Assembly (NCBI GenBank): GCA_004555655.1
Contig: SFHJ01000004.1
Coordinates: 1-64,000 of the forward strand
Reading direction: 5' to 3'
Origin: Clostridiales bacterium
Lineage (GTDB): Bacteria > Bacillota > Clostridia > Oscillospirales > Oscillospiraceae
Length of the DNA stretch: 64,000 nucleotides
The notes under the pieces were generated by a model that did not search any database, had not been told where the DNA came from, and was given only the letters and a program-made list of their open reading frames with translations. Below, piece after piece: positions 25,511-34,009 of this stretch (the stretch's first letter is position 1; every line of letters starts with the position of its first letter). The position numbers and the translations under genes were made by a program.

Positions 25511-25561
25511 AAGCTACTTCCTTTCATAAGGAAATTGCGTCATGATAGCATCATGACGCAA
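25511..25561 (-). promoter_or_regulatory. Expression platform of the lysine riboswitch
   Basis: A perfect 12-bp hairpin (25535-25546 with 25550-25561, TTGCGTCATGAT and its complement) is followed by only three Ts. Those Ts begin a second perfect 7-bp hairpin, TTTCCTT-ATG-AAAGGAA (25518-25534), that hides the gene's Shine-Dalgarno. Termination and ribosome masking are both possible. Confidence 0.6.
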
Positions 25562-25582
25562 CAGACGTTCGAATGTTTCGTA

Positions 25583-25740
25583 CATGACAGCGCTCCACTT
25601 TCGTGACAGTCCGAAAGATATTCTCCTTCGGCCCAGGCTACTGCGCACCGGGCGCTGCGCAGCTCCTTCGGCGGAATCCCCTTTCAGCTCCCGGCGCCGG
25701 CCGGTTACGGAGCGTACTCATGTCATCCGCGACCTCTATC
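25583..25740 (-). promoter_or_regulatory. Lysine riboswitch aptamer (L box)
   Basis: The minus-strand transcript contains the conserved core in order: ATAGAGGTCGC, ATGAGTACGC, GCTGAAAGGGGA, TTCCGCCGAAGG, GGGCCGAAGG, GGACTGTCAC and GTGGAGCGCTGTC. These match the lysine riboswitch (as upstream of Bacillus lysC), with the five-helix junction bases in place. It sits between the promoter and the NhaC-family gene, so lysine should repress the transporter. Confidence 0.93.
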
Positions 25741-25757
25741 ATAACTTGTTCATAAAT

Positions 25758-25785
25758 ATTATACACGACTGGATAGGGTTGTCAA
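25758..25785 (-). promoter_or_regulatory. SigA promoter of the lysine-riboswitch transporter
   Basis: Perfect TTGACA (25780-25785) and TATAAT (25758-25763) with a 16-bp spacer; +1 falls about 10 bases before the aptamer. Confidence 0.9.
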
Positions 25786-25879
25786 CTTCTTTTTGTTCAA
25801 AAAAGCTGCATTTTTCGAGAATTCTGTGTGACGGAAAACGGTCGAAAGGCATACGATAATTCTGGGAGGGAATACTTCT

Positions 25880-26134
25880 ATGTTTATTTATGCATTCACA
25901 TTCCGTTCGTTTACCGCGGCGCAGAGCGGCCGGAACGTTTTACAGCAGCTCGGGATTGCGGTGCAGCTGCAGCGCGCGCCGAAGCAGCTCACGGAGCAGG
26001 GCTGCGGATATGTGCTGCGGGTGACGGCGGCCGACGGCGCGCACGCGGCCGGGGCGCTACGCGTTTACAGCGCGGCGTTTGTGCAGATCTACCGATGCTT
26101 TCCCAACGGTGTGTGCCAGGAGGCGGAGCTATGA
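25880..26134 (+). CDS. DUF3343 family protein (putative Se/S carrier-like)
   Basis: An 84-residue protein after GGGAGGGAATACTTCT. It fits DUF3343: an N-terminal FIYAFTFRSFTAAQSGRNVL, then a GYVLRVTA strand. Such proteins often sit beside cysteine-desulfurase-like genes or selenium genes and are proposed to carry sulfur or selenium. Three cysteines are present (near 42, 71 and 77), the last in NGVCQEAEL. It overlaps the next gene by ATGA, so it is probably its partner. No other selenium gene is visible in the window. Confidence 0.75.
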   Translation: MFIYAFTFRSFTAAQSGRNVLQQLGIAVQLQRAPKQLTEQGCGYVLRVTAADGAHAAGALRVYSAAFVQIYRCFPNGVCQEAEL

Positions 26135-27234
26135 TCTATTTTGACAGTGCGGCTACCACCCTGCAGAAGCCGCTGCAGGTCTGTGAGGCGGCGAAAACCG
26201 CGATGCAGACACTCTCAAGCCCCGGACGCGGCGGCTATGCGGTCGCGATGCACGCCGACGAGGCGGTCTATGACTGCCGCGCGCAGGCGGCAGAGCTGTT
26301 TGACGCGCGGCCGGAGGAGATCGTCTTCACCATGAACGCCACGCACGCGCTGAATCTCGCCATCAAGACGCTGGTCAGCCCCGGCGACCGGGTCGTGATT
26401 TCAGGCTTTGAGCACAACGCCGTGGTACGGCCGCTCTACAAGCTGGGCGCGCAGACCGTGATTGCGGGCAGAACACTCTTTTCGCCTGAGGACACGCTGC
26501 GCGCGTTCGACGCCGCCGTCACGGAGGATACGAAGGCAGTTGTCTGCACGCACGTGTCGAACGTATTCGGCTACGAACTGCCGGTGCAGAGCATCGCAGA
26601 CCTCTGCCATGCGCGCGGCGTGCCATTCGTGCTGGACGCGTCGCAGTCGGCGGGGATTTTGCCGGTGTCACTCAAAAAGCTGCACGCGGCGTTTCTCGCC
26701 ATGCCGGGCCACAAGGGGCTCTACGGCGCGCAGGGGACGGGGATTCTGGTCTGCGGGCAGCTGCCAGAGACGCTCATCGAGGGCGGCACGGGCAGCATTT
26801 CGGCGCTGCGCGAAATGCCCGGCTTTTTGCCCGACCGCGCCGAGGCGGGCACGCAGAATGTGTGCGGCATCTGCGCGCTGCGCGAGGGACTGCGGTTTAT
26901 CCGGCAGACAGGACTTGACAAAATCGCCGCGCATGAGCGCGCGCTGCGGCTGCGTCTGGTGCAGAAGCTGAGCGCGATGGCCGATGTACGTGTGTACTCT
27001 GCCGGACACGACCAGACGGGCGTGGTGTCGTTTCTGCTGGAGGGAGAGGACTGCGAGTACACGGCGCAGCGGCTCGCCGCACACGGCGTGTGCGTGCGTG
27101 CGGGACTGCACTGCGCGCCGCTTGCGCACGAGAGCGCAGGCAGCGTGAAGACCGGAACGGTGCGGGTCAGCTTCTGCGCCTTCAATACCGAAGCAGAAAC
27201 GGATACGTTCGCAGAAATTCTGAAAAATCCTTAA
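26131..27234 (+). CDS. Cysteine desulfurase family protein (class V aminotransferase, EF2568-like)
   Basis: A 367-residue PLP enzyme starting MIYFDSAATTLQKP. The PLP lysine is in MPGHKGLYGAQGTG (about 190-203) and the active-site cysteine is in RAGLHCAPLAHE near residue 327. This matches the TIGR01977 group of cysteine desulfurase/selenocysteine lyase relatives rather than IscS, NifS or SufS. It forms a two-gene unit with DUF3343. The likely role is releasing sulfur or selenium from the amino acid for a carrier; the final acceptor is unknown. Confidence 0.88.
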   Translation: MIYFDSAATTLQKPLQVCEAAKTAMQTLSSPGRGGYAVAMHADEAVYDCRAQAAELFDARPEEIVFTMNATHALNLAIKTLVSPGDRVVISGFEHNAVVRPLYKLGAQTVIAGRTLFSPEDTLRAFDAAVTEDTKAVVCTHVSNVFGYELPVQSIADLCHARGVPFVLDASQSAGILPVSLKKLHAAFLAMPGHKGLYGAQGTGILVCGQLPETLIEGGTGSISALREMPGFLPDRAEAGTQNVCGICALREGLRFIRQTGLDKIAAHERALRLRLVQKLSAMADVRVYSAGHDQTGVVSFLLEGEDCEYTAQRLAAHGVCVRAGLHCAPLAHESAGSVKTGTVRVSFCAFNTEAETDTFAEILKNP

Positions 27235-27260
27235 ACAATTTGTTTTTTCCGTGGCGGCAC

Positions 27261-27289
27261 TTGCGCGCAGACATCTTTTGCAGTATAAT
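27261..27289 (+). promoter_or_regulatory. SigA promoter of the cdaA operon
   Basis: TTGCGC (27261-27266) and TATAAT (27284-27289), 17 bp apart, 60 bp before cdaA. Confidence 0.85.
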
Positions 27290-27348
27290 ACCCGTGATTA
27301 TAAACATGTGTATGCACATGATTACAGGGATTGGCAGGAGAATCGCTC

Positions 27349-28227
27349 ATGGCAGCCATTCGTTCTTTTTTTCAGGATATTATCTACGCGCTTCCTAAAA
27401 TCGGCATCATGGATATCCTTGATATCCTTGTTGTTGCTTTTATTATCTATACGGTCCTTCGTTTTATTCGCTCCACCAGCTCGGCCAGAGTCGCCATTGC
27501 CATTCTGGCGCTGCTGGTTGTGACGTGGATTACGGACATCGCCCATATGTATGCGCTCAACTGGATTCTCGAGCGCATTCTCGAAATGGGCGTGATCGCA
27601 CTGGTCATCGTGTTCCAGCCGGAGCTCCGCCGGGCATTGGAGAAGGTGGGGAGCCGCTTCTTTATCAACCTCGTAAACGCGCCGTCAAACCGCAGCGCCG
27701 AGGAAATGGCCATCGCCGCCACCGTGAGCGCGTGCGAGATCATGTCGAAAGAGCGCGTGGGTGTGCTGCTGGCGTTCGAGCGCAATGTCTCGCTCGAGGA
27801 ATATTTCAAGACAGGCACGCTGATCGACGCCAAAACGACCGAGCAGCTTCTCAGAAACCTCTTTTTCCCCAAGGCGTCGCTGCATGACGGCGCGGTCATC
27901 ATCCGCCAGGGCCGTGTGGCTGCGGCCGGCTGCGTGATGCCGCTGTCTGAGAACACGCACCTTTCCAGCGATCTCGGCACCCGCCACCGCGCGGGCATCG
28001 GCACGAGCGAAGTCTCTGACGCCGTGGTCGTGATCGTCTCTGAGGAGACGGGCACGATCTCCGTGGCCATCGGCGGTATGCTCAAGCGGCATCTTGCGCC
28101 GCAGACGCTGGAGAAGCTTTTGACCAACGAGCTGATCGACAACACCGAACGCGCGCAGCGCGGCATCTTCGGCAAAGTGAAAAACCGCATTGTCAAGAGG
28201 ACTGGATCACACCATGAAGAAAAGTAA
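27349..28227 (+). CDS. cdaA: Diadenylate cyclase CdaA
   Basis: The ATG at 27349, after GGCAGGAG, gives 292 residues. Three transmembrane helices (about 10-85) precede the DAC domain, which has the catalytic DGA (about 182-184, LHDGAVII) and RHR (about 212-214, TRHRAGIG) motifs. It makes cyclic di-AMP at the membrane from two ATP, controlling potassium and osmotic balance. The next gene, its regulator cdaR, overlaps it by 14 bp. The usual third gene, glmM, is not here. Confidence 0.96.
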   Translation: MAAIRSFFQDIIYALPKIGIMDILDILVVAFIIYTVLRFIRSTSSARVAIAILALLVVTWITDIAHMYALNWILERILEMGVIALVIVFQPELRRALEKVGSRFFINLVNAPSNRSAEEMAIAATVSACEIMSKERVGVLLAFERNVSLEEYFKTGTLIDAKTTEQLLRNLFFPKASLHDGAVIIRQGRVAAAGCVMPLSENTHLSSDLGTRHRAGIGTSEVSDAVVVIVSEETGTISVAIGGMLKRHLAPQTLEKLLTNELIDNTERAQRGIFGKVKNRIVKRTGSHHEEK

Positions 28228-29467
28228 TCTTATTACCATGATTATATCGCTGCTGGCCGCCATTTTGCTGTGGGTCTACGTCGTTACGATTGTCAACCCT
28301 GAGGGCGACACAACGATAACCGGCATTCCCGTCAGCTTTTCCGGCGAAGAGGTGCTGCGTGAGGATCAGGGGCTTGTCATCACCGAGGGCAAGGATGTGA
28401 CCGTTACGGCGCACTTCTCCGGGAAAAACTCCGATCTCAAGAAGCTCGAGCAGAATCAGGAGGAGATTGTCGCCGTTGTCGACGTGTCCAAGGTCAGAAG
28501 CGCAAAGGAATATACAATCGCGTATGATCTGACGCTGCCGAACTCCGTGCAGCAGTCAGCCGTGACCATCTATGACCGCAAGCCCAGCACCGTCAGCTTC
28601 ACCGTGCAGCGGCTCGTGTCCAAGCCGGTCGAAGTGGTGGGCGATTTTTCCGGGGTCGAAATCGCCGATGGCTATATGCTCGACAGCCGCGCGTTCGACT
28701 ATGAGACCATCACCGTCGAAGGCCCCGAGGAAGTGGTCAATACCATTGCCTGCGCGCAGGTGAGCATGAGCAGAACGAATCTGGATAAGACCGTGACCGA
28801 GACGCTGCAGTTTACGCTGCTTGATGAAAACGGCGAACCGGTTGATACCGAAATGCTCACAACCAATACTGACGTTGTCGAGGTTACGCTGAACGTCATC
28901 AAGCACAAGTCAGTGCCGCTGGATGTGGAATTCATCGACGGCGGCGGCGCGACTGCCAAGGATGTCTCGTATGAGATTGATCCCCAGTCCATCACGCTTG
29001 CCGGTGATTCGACGGTGCTCGACGCGCTGAACAAAATTGTGCTGGGCAACATCGACCTGGCCTCAATCAAAAACAGCAGTGAAGTGCTGCTCTTCCCGAT
29101 CATCATTCCCGACGGCGCGCAGAACGTCAGCGGCGAGGAACAGGCCACCGTTACCATCCGTATCAAGAATAAAGAGACAGCCGTCATCCGTGCGACAAAT
29201 ATCGCCTTTATCAATACGCCGGACGGATTTACGCCCAGCAGCATGACGCAGCTTGTGCAGGTCACGGTTCGCGCCAGTGTGTCGGATATCAATAATATTT
29301 CGTCGAGCAGTCTGCGCGTGGTGGCGGATATGACCGGCTGCACACAGGCAGGTACGTATCAGGTGCCCGTTACGGTCTATATTGACGGCTATCCCGATGC
29401 TGGCGTCATCGGCGAATACTCCATCGCGGTCACGCTGACCAAGAGCGAACCGGTGGGGAACGATTAA
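28214..29467 (+). CDS. cdaR: CdaA regulatory protein CdaR (YbbR domains)
   Basis: The ATG at 28214 lies inside the end of cdaA and gives 417 residues. One N-terminal transmembrane helix (about 5-27) anchors repeated YbbR domains (about four, each near 80 residues) outside the membrane; repeated SKPVEVVGDFSG-like and VPLDVEFIDGG-like strands mark them. CdaR binds CdaA and modulates cyclic di-AMP synthesis. Codon use matches neighbours. A 58-bp gap precedes the YicC gene. Confidence 0.9.
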   Translation: MKKSNLITMIISLLAAILLWVYVVTIVNPEGDTTITGIPVSFSGEEVLREDQGLVITEGKDVTVTAHFSGKNSDLKKLEQNQEEIVAVVDVSKVRSAKEYTIAYDLTLPNSVQQSAVTIYDRKPSTVSFTVQRLVSKPVEVVGDFSGVEIADGYMLDSRAFDYETITVEGPEEVVNTIACAQVSMSRTNLDKTVTETLQFTLLDENGEPVDTEMLTTNTDVVEVTLNVIKHKSVPLDVEFIDGGGATAKDVSYEIDPQSITLAGDSTVLDALNKIVLGNIDLASIKNSSEVLLFPIIIPDGAQNVSGEEQATVTIRIKNKETAVIRATNIAFINTPDGFTPSSMTQLVQVTVRASVSDINNISSSSLRVVADMTGCTQAGTYQVPVTVYIDGYPDAGVIGEYSIAVTLTKSEPVGND

Positions 29468-29525
29468 CATTCTGCCTGCGGCTGCGGTATGCTGCCGTAA
29501 GGGCTGAGACAGGGAGGAAGCTGCC

Positions 29526-30404
29526 TTGATTAAAAGTATGACCGGCTATGGCCGGGCGGTGACGGCTGTACACGGCCGGGAGTTCACCGTGGAGATTCGC
29601 TCCGTCAACAACCGCTATCTCGATGTCGGCGTCAAGCTGCCGCGCGTGTTCGGCTTTGCCGAGGACAGCGTAAAGGCGCGCGTCAAGCAGGAGATCTCCC
29701 GCGGCAAGGTCGACGTGTTTATCTCGGTGAATACGGCCGAGGGCGGCGATGTTCAGATCTCGCTGAACCGGCCGCTGGTAGAGGGGTATCTGTCCGCGAT
29801 GCGCGCGCTGGCATCGGACTACGGTGTTCAGGACGACATTTCCGTCACTGCGCTTTCGCGTTTTTCCGATGTTTTCCTGGTGGAGAAGCAGCCTGAGGAT
29901 GAGCAGCAGCTCACAGAGGATGTTCTCTGCGCCGTGGACGAAGCGCTGGAGAAGTTCTCCGCCATGCGCGCGGCCGAGGGCGCTGCACTTGAGGCCGATC
30001 TGCGCAGCAGAGCTGCCACCATTTTGTCGCTTGTGGAGAAGGTAGAGGCGCGAAGCCCCGTCACGCTGGCGGAGTACCGTGCAAGGCTCACGCAGAAGAT
30101 GCAGGAGGTGCTGCAGAGCACATCCATCGATGAAAGCCGCATCTTGCAGGAGGCTGCCATCTACGCCGACAAAATCGCCGTGGATGAAGAGACGGTGCGT
30201 TTGAGAAGCCACCTGTCGCAGCTTGATGCCATGCTGACAGGCGGCGGAGCCATCGGCCGCAAGCTGGACTTTTTGCTGCAGGAGTTCAACCGCGAGGCCA
30301 ATACCATCGGCTCCAAGGGCAACGATATCGAGCAGGCCCGCACCGTGGTCGAGATCAAGGCGGAGCTGGAGAAGATCCGCGAGCAGACGCAGAACATCGA
30401 ATAA
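29526..30404 (+). CDS. YicC family endoribonuclease-like protein
   Basis: A 292-residue protein starting at TTG, chosen because GGGAGG lies just upstream and the family opens with MIKSMTGYGRA. Conserved parts are VEIRSVNNRYLD near the N-terminus and the C-terminal DFLLQEFNREANTIGSK and IEQARTVVEIKAELEKIREQ stretches. YicC of Escherichia coli is an endoribonuclease acting on small RNAs. The order yicC-remA-gmk-rpoZ-priA is standard in Firmicutes. Confidence 0.92.
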   Translation: MIKSMTGYGRAVTAVHGREFTVEIRSVNNRYLDVGVKLPRVFGFAEDSVKARVKQEISRGKVDVFISVNTAEGGDVQISLNRPLVEGYLSAMRALASDYGVQDDISVTALSRFSDVFLVEKQPEDEQQLTEDVLCAVDEALEKFSAMRAAEGAALEADLRSRAATILSLVEKVEARSPVTLAEYRARLTQKMQEVLQSTSIDESRILQEAAIYADKIAVDEETVRLRSHLSQLDAMLTGGGAIGRKLDFLLQEFNREANTIGSKGNDIEQARTVVEIKAELEKIREQTQNIE

Positions 30405-30422
30405 CGCACAGGCGGAGGGGCT

Positions 30423-30692
30423 ATGAAACTCATCAACATTGGTTTTGGCAGTGTGATAAGCGCCGGGCGCGTGCTGGCGGTGCTGAGCCCGGAATCCGCG
30501 CCCATCAAACGTGTGGTGCAGGAGGCGCGTGAACGAAGCATGCTGATCGACGCCTCCTATGGCCGCAGAACGCGGTCGGTGCTGCTGATGGATACCGACC
30601 ATGTGATCTTGTCGGCAGTACAGCCCGAGACCATTGCCGCGCGGCTTGAGGGCAGGGCGGCGGAAGAACAGACGGAGGATGAGCAGGCATGA
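30423..30692 (+). CDS. remA: RemA-like regulatory protein (DUF370)
   Basis: An 89-residue protein with the DUF370 core: LINIGFGSVISAGRVLAVLSPESAPIKR and the RSVLLMDTDHVILS stretch. Bacillus RemA is a ring-forming DNA-binding activator of biofilm matrix and osmoprotection genes. Its place between yicC and gmk is conserved. It ends in an acidic tail and overlaps gmk by ATGA. Confidence 0.9.
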   Translation: MKLINIGFGSVISAGRVLAVLSPESAPIKRVVQEARERSMLIDASYGRRTRSVLLMDTDHVILSAVQPETIAARLEGRAAEEQTEDEQA

Positions 30693-31285
30693 GCGGGAAG
30701 CTGTTTGTGATATCCGGCCCCTCGGGCGTCGGAAAAAACACCATTTTGAACCGCGTGGTCGAAAGCCGGGACAATGTGCAGTATTCCGTCTCCGCCACCT
30801 CGCGTGCCATGCGCCCCGGTGAGGTCGACGGCAAAAGCTACTACTTCGTCACGCGTGGGGAATTTGAAGCGATGCTGGCCCGGAATGAGCTTCTGGAATA
30901 CGCCGAGTACGTCGGCAACTATTACGGCACGCCGCTTGGGCCCATTGAGACGGCGACGGGATCCGGCGTCGATGTGGTAATGGATATCGACGTGGTCGGC
31001 GCGCTGAAGATCCGCCAGCGTGTGGAAAACGCAGTGCTGGTGTTCGTCGCAGCGCCGTCGTTCGACGCCATTCGCCAGCGCCTTGCCGGCCGCGGCGATG
31101 TGAGCGCCGATGTGATGCAGAGCAGGCTGGAGCGCGCGAAATGGGAGTATTCACAGGCCGGGCAGTACGACTACATCATTGTCAATGATTCGGTCGAGCG
31201 GGCCACGCAGGAACTGCTGGCCATCATGACCGCTGAAAAATGTAAAACGATGGAACGCATCCATTTTGTCAAGGAGGAACTTTAA
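30689..31285 (+). CDS. gmk: Guanylate kinase
   Basis: A 198-residue kinase converting GMP to GDP with ATP. The P-loop is GPSGVGKNT (about 10-18), with asparagine where many enzymes have serine or glycine. GMP-binding SATSRAMRPGE (about 35-45) and the YYGTP stretch follow, and a normal lid region is present. The stop overlaps the rpoZ start (TAATG). In many Firmicutes coaBC follows rpoZ; here priA does. Confidence 0.96.
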   Translation: MSGKLFVISGPSGVGKNTILNRVVESRDNVQYSVSATSRAMRPGEVDGKSYYFVTRGEFEAMLARNELLEYAEYVGNYYGTPLGPIETATGSGVDVVMDIDVVGALKIRQRVENAVLVFVAAPSFDAIRQRLAGRGDVSADVMQSRLERAKWEYSQAGQYDYIIVNDSVERATQELLAIMTAEKCKTMERIHFVKEEL

Positions 31286-31491
31286 TGCTGTATCCCGCAA
31301 TGTCAAAACTTCTCGAGCATGTCAACAGCCGGTATCTTCTGGTCAACGTTGTCGCGCACCGTGCGCGGCAGCTGTCCATTGAGTCAGAGATGAACCATGA
31401 GCCGCTGCAGGACAAGCCCGTCACCATCGCGATCAACGAGGTCGCGCGCGGCGAGCTCACCGCTTCGCTCAAGGAGAAGTATCAGCGATAA
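31285..31491 (+). CDS. rpoZ: RNA polymerase omega subunit
   Basis: A 68-residue protein matching the omega fold: an N-terminal PAMSKLLEHVNSRYLLVNVVAHRARQL helix, then PVTIAINEVARGELT. Omega helps RpoC fold and join the polymerase. It overlaps gmk by one base and precedes priA by 64 bp. coaBC, often located between rpoZ and priA, is absent. Confidence 0.92.
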   Translation: MLYPAMSKLLEHVNSRYLLVNVVAHRARQLSIESEMNHEPLQDKPVTIAINEVARGELTASLKEKYQR

Positions 31492-31555
31492 TTTCAGCGA
31501 ACCCGAAGGCGTAGGCGAGCACCTGCGCCTTTGGCCGTAGAAGGGGGACTTGCGA

Positions 31556-33997
31556 ATGACCGCGAAAATTGCCGTGGCGGCAGCCGTGTTTGCCATCGAC
31601 AAGCCCTATTCCTACAAAATTCCCGAAAGTCTCACGGTATCACCCGGTATGCGCGTGCTTGTCCCGTTTGGCAGGGGCAACCGCAGATGTGAGGGCATTG
31701 TGCTGTCGGTTGAGGCGGAGGAGCCGCCAAAGCTCAAGGCCATCGAGCGCGTGCTCGACGACGCACCGGTACTCTCGCCCGGGCAGCTCCGGCTGGCGGC
31801 ATTTGTGCGCGAGCGCTATTTCTGCACCTACTATGACGCGGTAAAGGCCATCCTGCCCGCAGGGCTTTGGTTTCAGACGAGCGAGGTGTATACGCTCGTT
31901 TGCGCCGGCAGCGCTGAAGCGGAGAAAAATGAGACGGCCTGCGCCGTCCTGCAGGCCATCGAGGCGCTTGGCGGCAGCGCGCCGTACCGCGCGCTCAAAG
32001 AGCAGTTTCCCGATGAAGCGGCGCTTACATCGGCGCTTCGGTATCTGGCGGCAAAAAAGTGCATCAAAAGCGAGGTGGAGCTGCAGAAGCGCGCAGGCGG
32101 CAAGACCGAGCGCATGGCCGGGCTGATTGTCCCGGCTGAGGATGCGGCGGATTTTGCCGCGCGCAAGCAGCGCTCTGCGCCGCTGCAGGCGGGCGTTTTG
32201 AACCTTCTGTGCGCGGTCGGCAGCGGCAGCTGCAGCGAGATCTGCTACCTCACCGGCGCAAGCATGCCGACGCTCAGACGGCTGGAAAAGCTGGGTTATC
32301 TCCGCATCACGGAGCGCGAGGTCATGCGCGCGCCGGCCAGTGCGCCCGTCGCGCCCGCCGGACCGCCCACGCTTTCGGCGCAGCAGCAGGCCGTGTTTGA
32401 CGGGCTGTCACAGCAGATGGCGCGTAAAAAACCGGGCGCTGCGCTGCTCTACGGCGTGACCGGCAGCGGTAAGACCGCCGTGTATATCCGGCTCATCTAC
32501 GCCGCGCTCTCTTCCGGCAGGACCGCCGTGCTGCTTGTACCTGAGATCGCGCTCACGCCGCAGCTTCTCGGTAAGCTGCGCGCGCACTTCGGAAGGCAGG
32601 TGGCTGTGCTGCACAGCAGCCTGCGCGTGGGAGAACGGTTTGACGAGTGGCGCAGAATCAAAAACGGCGACGCGCGCGTCGTGGTCGGTACGCGTTCGGC
32701 CGTGTTCGCGCCGGTGGAGAACCCCGGCATTTTTATCATCGACGAGGAGCAGGAGCATACATATAAGTCCGAGAACGCGCCGCGCTATCACGCGCGTGAG
32801 ATCGCGCTCTACCGCGGGATACAGGCGGGCGCGCTTGTGCTGCTCGGCTCCGCTACGCCGTCGGTCGAGAGTATGTACCACGCGAAAAACGGGGATTATA
32901 CGCTCTATACGCTCACCGAGCGGTATAACGGCCGGGCGCTGCCTGCCGTTCAGATCGTAGATATGAAGCAGGAGCTTCGCGCGGGCAACGCCACGTCTGT
33001 CAGCCGCGCGCTGGAAGAGCGCATCCGCGACAATGTGATTGCCGGCCGGCAGTCGATTTTGTTTCTCAACCGCCGGGGCAACAGCCGCTTACTCATGTGC
33101 GTTGAATGCGGAGAAGCGCCGGTTTGCCCGCGCTGCAGCGTGCATCTGACGTACCATTCGGCAAATTCCAGGCTTATGTGCCACTACTGCGGATATTCTG
33201 AGCCTGTCTATGCCCGATGTAGATGCTGCGGCGGTGCGCTCAAGCCGGTGGGCGCAGGCACGCAGAAGGTTGAGCAGGAGCTGCGCTATGTATTTCCCGA
33301 CACGGCGCTTGAGCGCATGGATGCGGACACCGTGTCTGTCTCCAACAGCCACGAGGCGATTCTCTCGCGCTTTCAGCAGCAGCGCATCCCGATCCTGCTT
33401 GGCACGCAGATGGTGGCCAAGGGGCTGGATTTTGAAAATGTGACGCTCGTGGGCGTGCTGGACGCGGATATGAGCTTGTATCTGGATAACTACCGCGCGG
33501 CAGAGACGACATTTTCGCTTCTGACGCAGGTGGTCGGCCGCGCCGGACGCGGCGCTGCGGAAGGCATGGCGATGATCCAGACCATGACGCCGGAACATCC
33601 TGTCATCAGGCTTGCGGCGAAGCAGGACTACGACGCGTTTTACGATCTGGAGATCGGTCTGCGCCGGATGCGCGGCGTGCCGCCGTTTGAAGATCTCTTT
33701 ACCATCACCTTTACCGGCGCGTTTGAAGAGCAGGTCATGCGCGCGGCTGCGCGCTTTCGCGATATGCTGCGCGCATATCTGCAGCGGGAGCCGTATTCTG
33801 CAGAAAAAACACAGCTGCTCGGCCCTGCGCCAGCAGCGATTGCAAAAATCAACTACACTTGGCGTTACCGCCTCACGCTCAGCGCGAAGAATTCGCGCCA
33901 GCTCCGGCAGCTCATCTCCTTTTGCCTGTGTGAATTTGCAAAGGATAAGCAAAACCGCGGCGTGAACGCGTTCGCCGACGTCAATTCTTATGATTGA
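31556..33997 (+). CDS. priA: Primosomal protein N' (replication restart helicase PriA)
   Basis: The ATG at 31556 is preceded by GAAGGGGGAC and gives 813 residues. The N-terminal DNA-binding domain begins IAVAAAVFAIDKPYSYKIP. The helicase has Walker A GVTGSGKTAVY (about 300) and IDEEQEHTYK (about 393). Zinc-binding CxxC pairs (CVECGEAPVCPRC, CHYCGYS, CRCCGG) lie near 515-560. PriA reloads the replisome at stalled forks. It leads a long run through rsgA with very small gaps. Confidence 0.96.
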   Translation: MTAKIAVAAAVFAIDKPYSYKIPESLTVSPGMRVLVPFGRGNRRCEGIVLSVEAEEPPKLKAIERVLDDAPVLSPGQLRLAAFVRERYFCTYYDAVKAILPAGLWFQTSEVYTLVCAGSAEAEKNETACAVLQAIEALGGSAPYRALKEQFPDEAALTSALRYLAAKKCIKSEVELQKRAGGKTERMAGLIVPAEDAADFAARKQRSAPLQAGVLNLLCAVGSGSCSEICYLTGASMPTLRRLEKLGYLRITEREVMRAPASAPVAPAGPPTLSAQQQAVFDGLSQQMARKKPGAALLYGVTGSGKTAVYIRLIYAALSSGRTAVLLVPEIALTPQLLGKLRAHFGRQVAVLHSSLRVGERFDEWRRIKNGDARVVVGTRSAVFAPVENPGIFIIDEEQEHTYKSENAPRYHAREIALYRGIQAGALVLLGSATPSVESMYHAKNGDYTLYTLTERYNGRALPAVQIVDMKQELRAGNATSVSRALEERIRDNVIAGRQSILFLNRRGNSRLLMCVECGEAPVCPRCSVHLTYHSANSRLMCHYCGYSEPVYARCRCCGGALKPVGAGTQKVEQELRYVFPDTALERMDADTVSVSNSHEAILSRFQQQRIPILLGTQMVAKGLDFENVTLVGVLDADMSLYLDNYRAAETTFSLLTQVVGRAGRGAAEGMAMIQTMTPEHPVIRLAAKQDYDAFYDLEIGLRRMRGVPPFEDLFTITFTGAFEEQVMRAAARFRDMLRAYLQREPYSAEKTQLLGPAPAAIAKINYTWRYRLTLSAKNSRQLRQLISFCLCEFAKDKQNRGVNAFADVNSYD

Positions 33998-34009
33998 GAG
34001 GGTATTACT

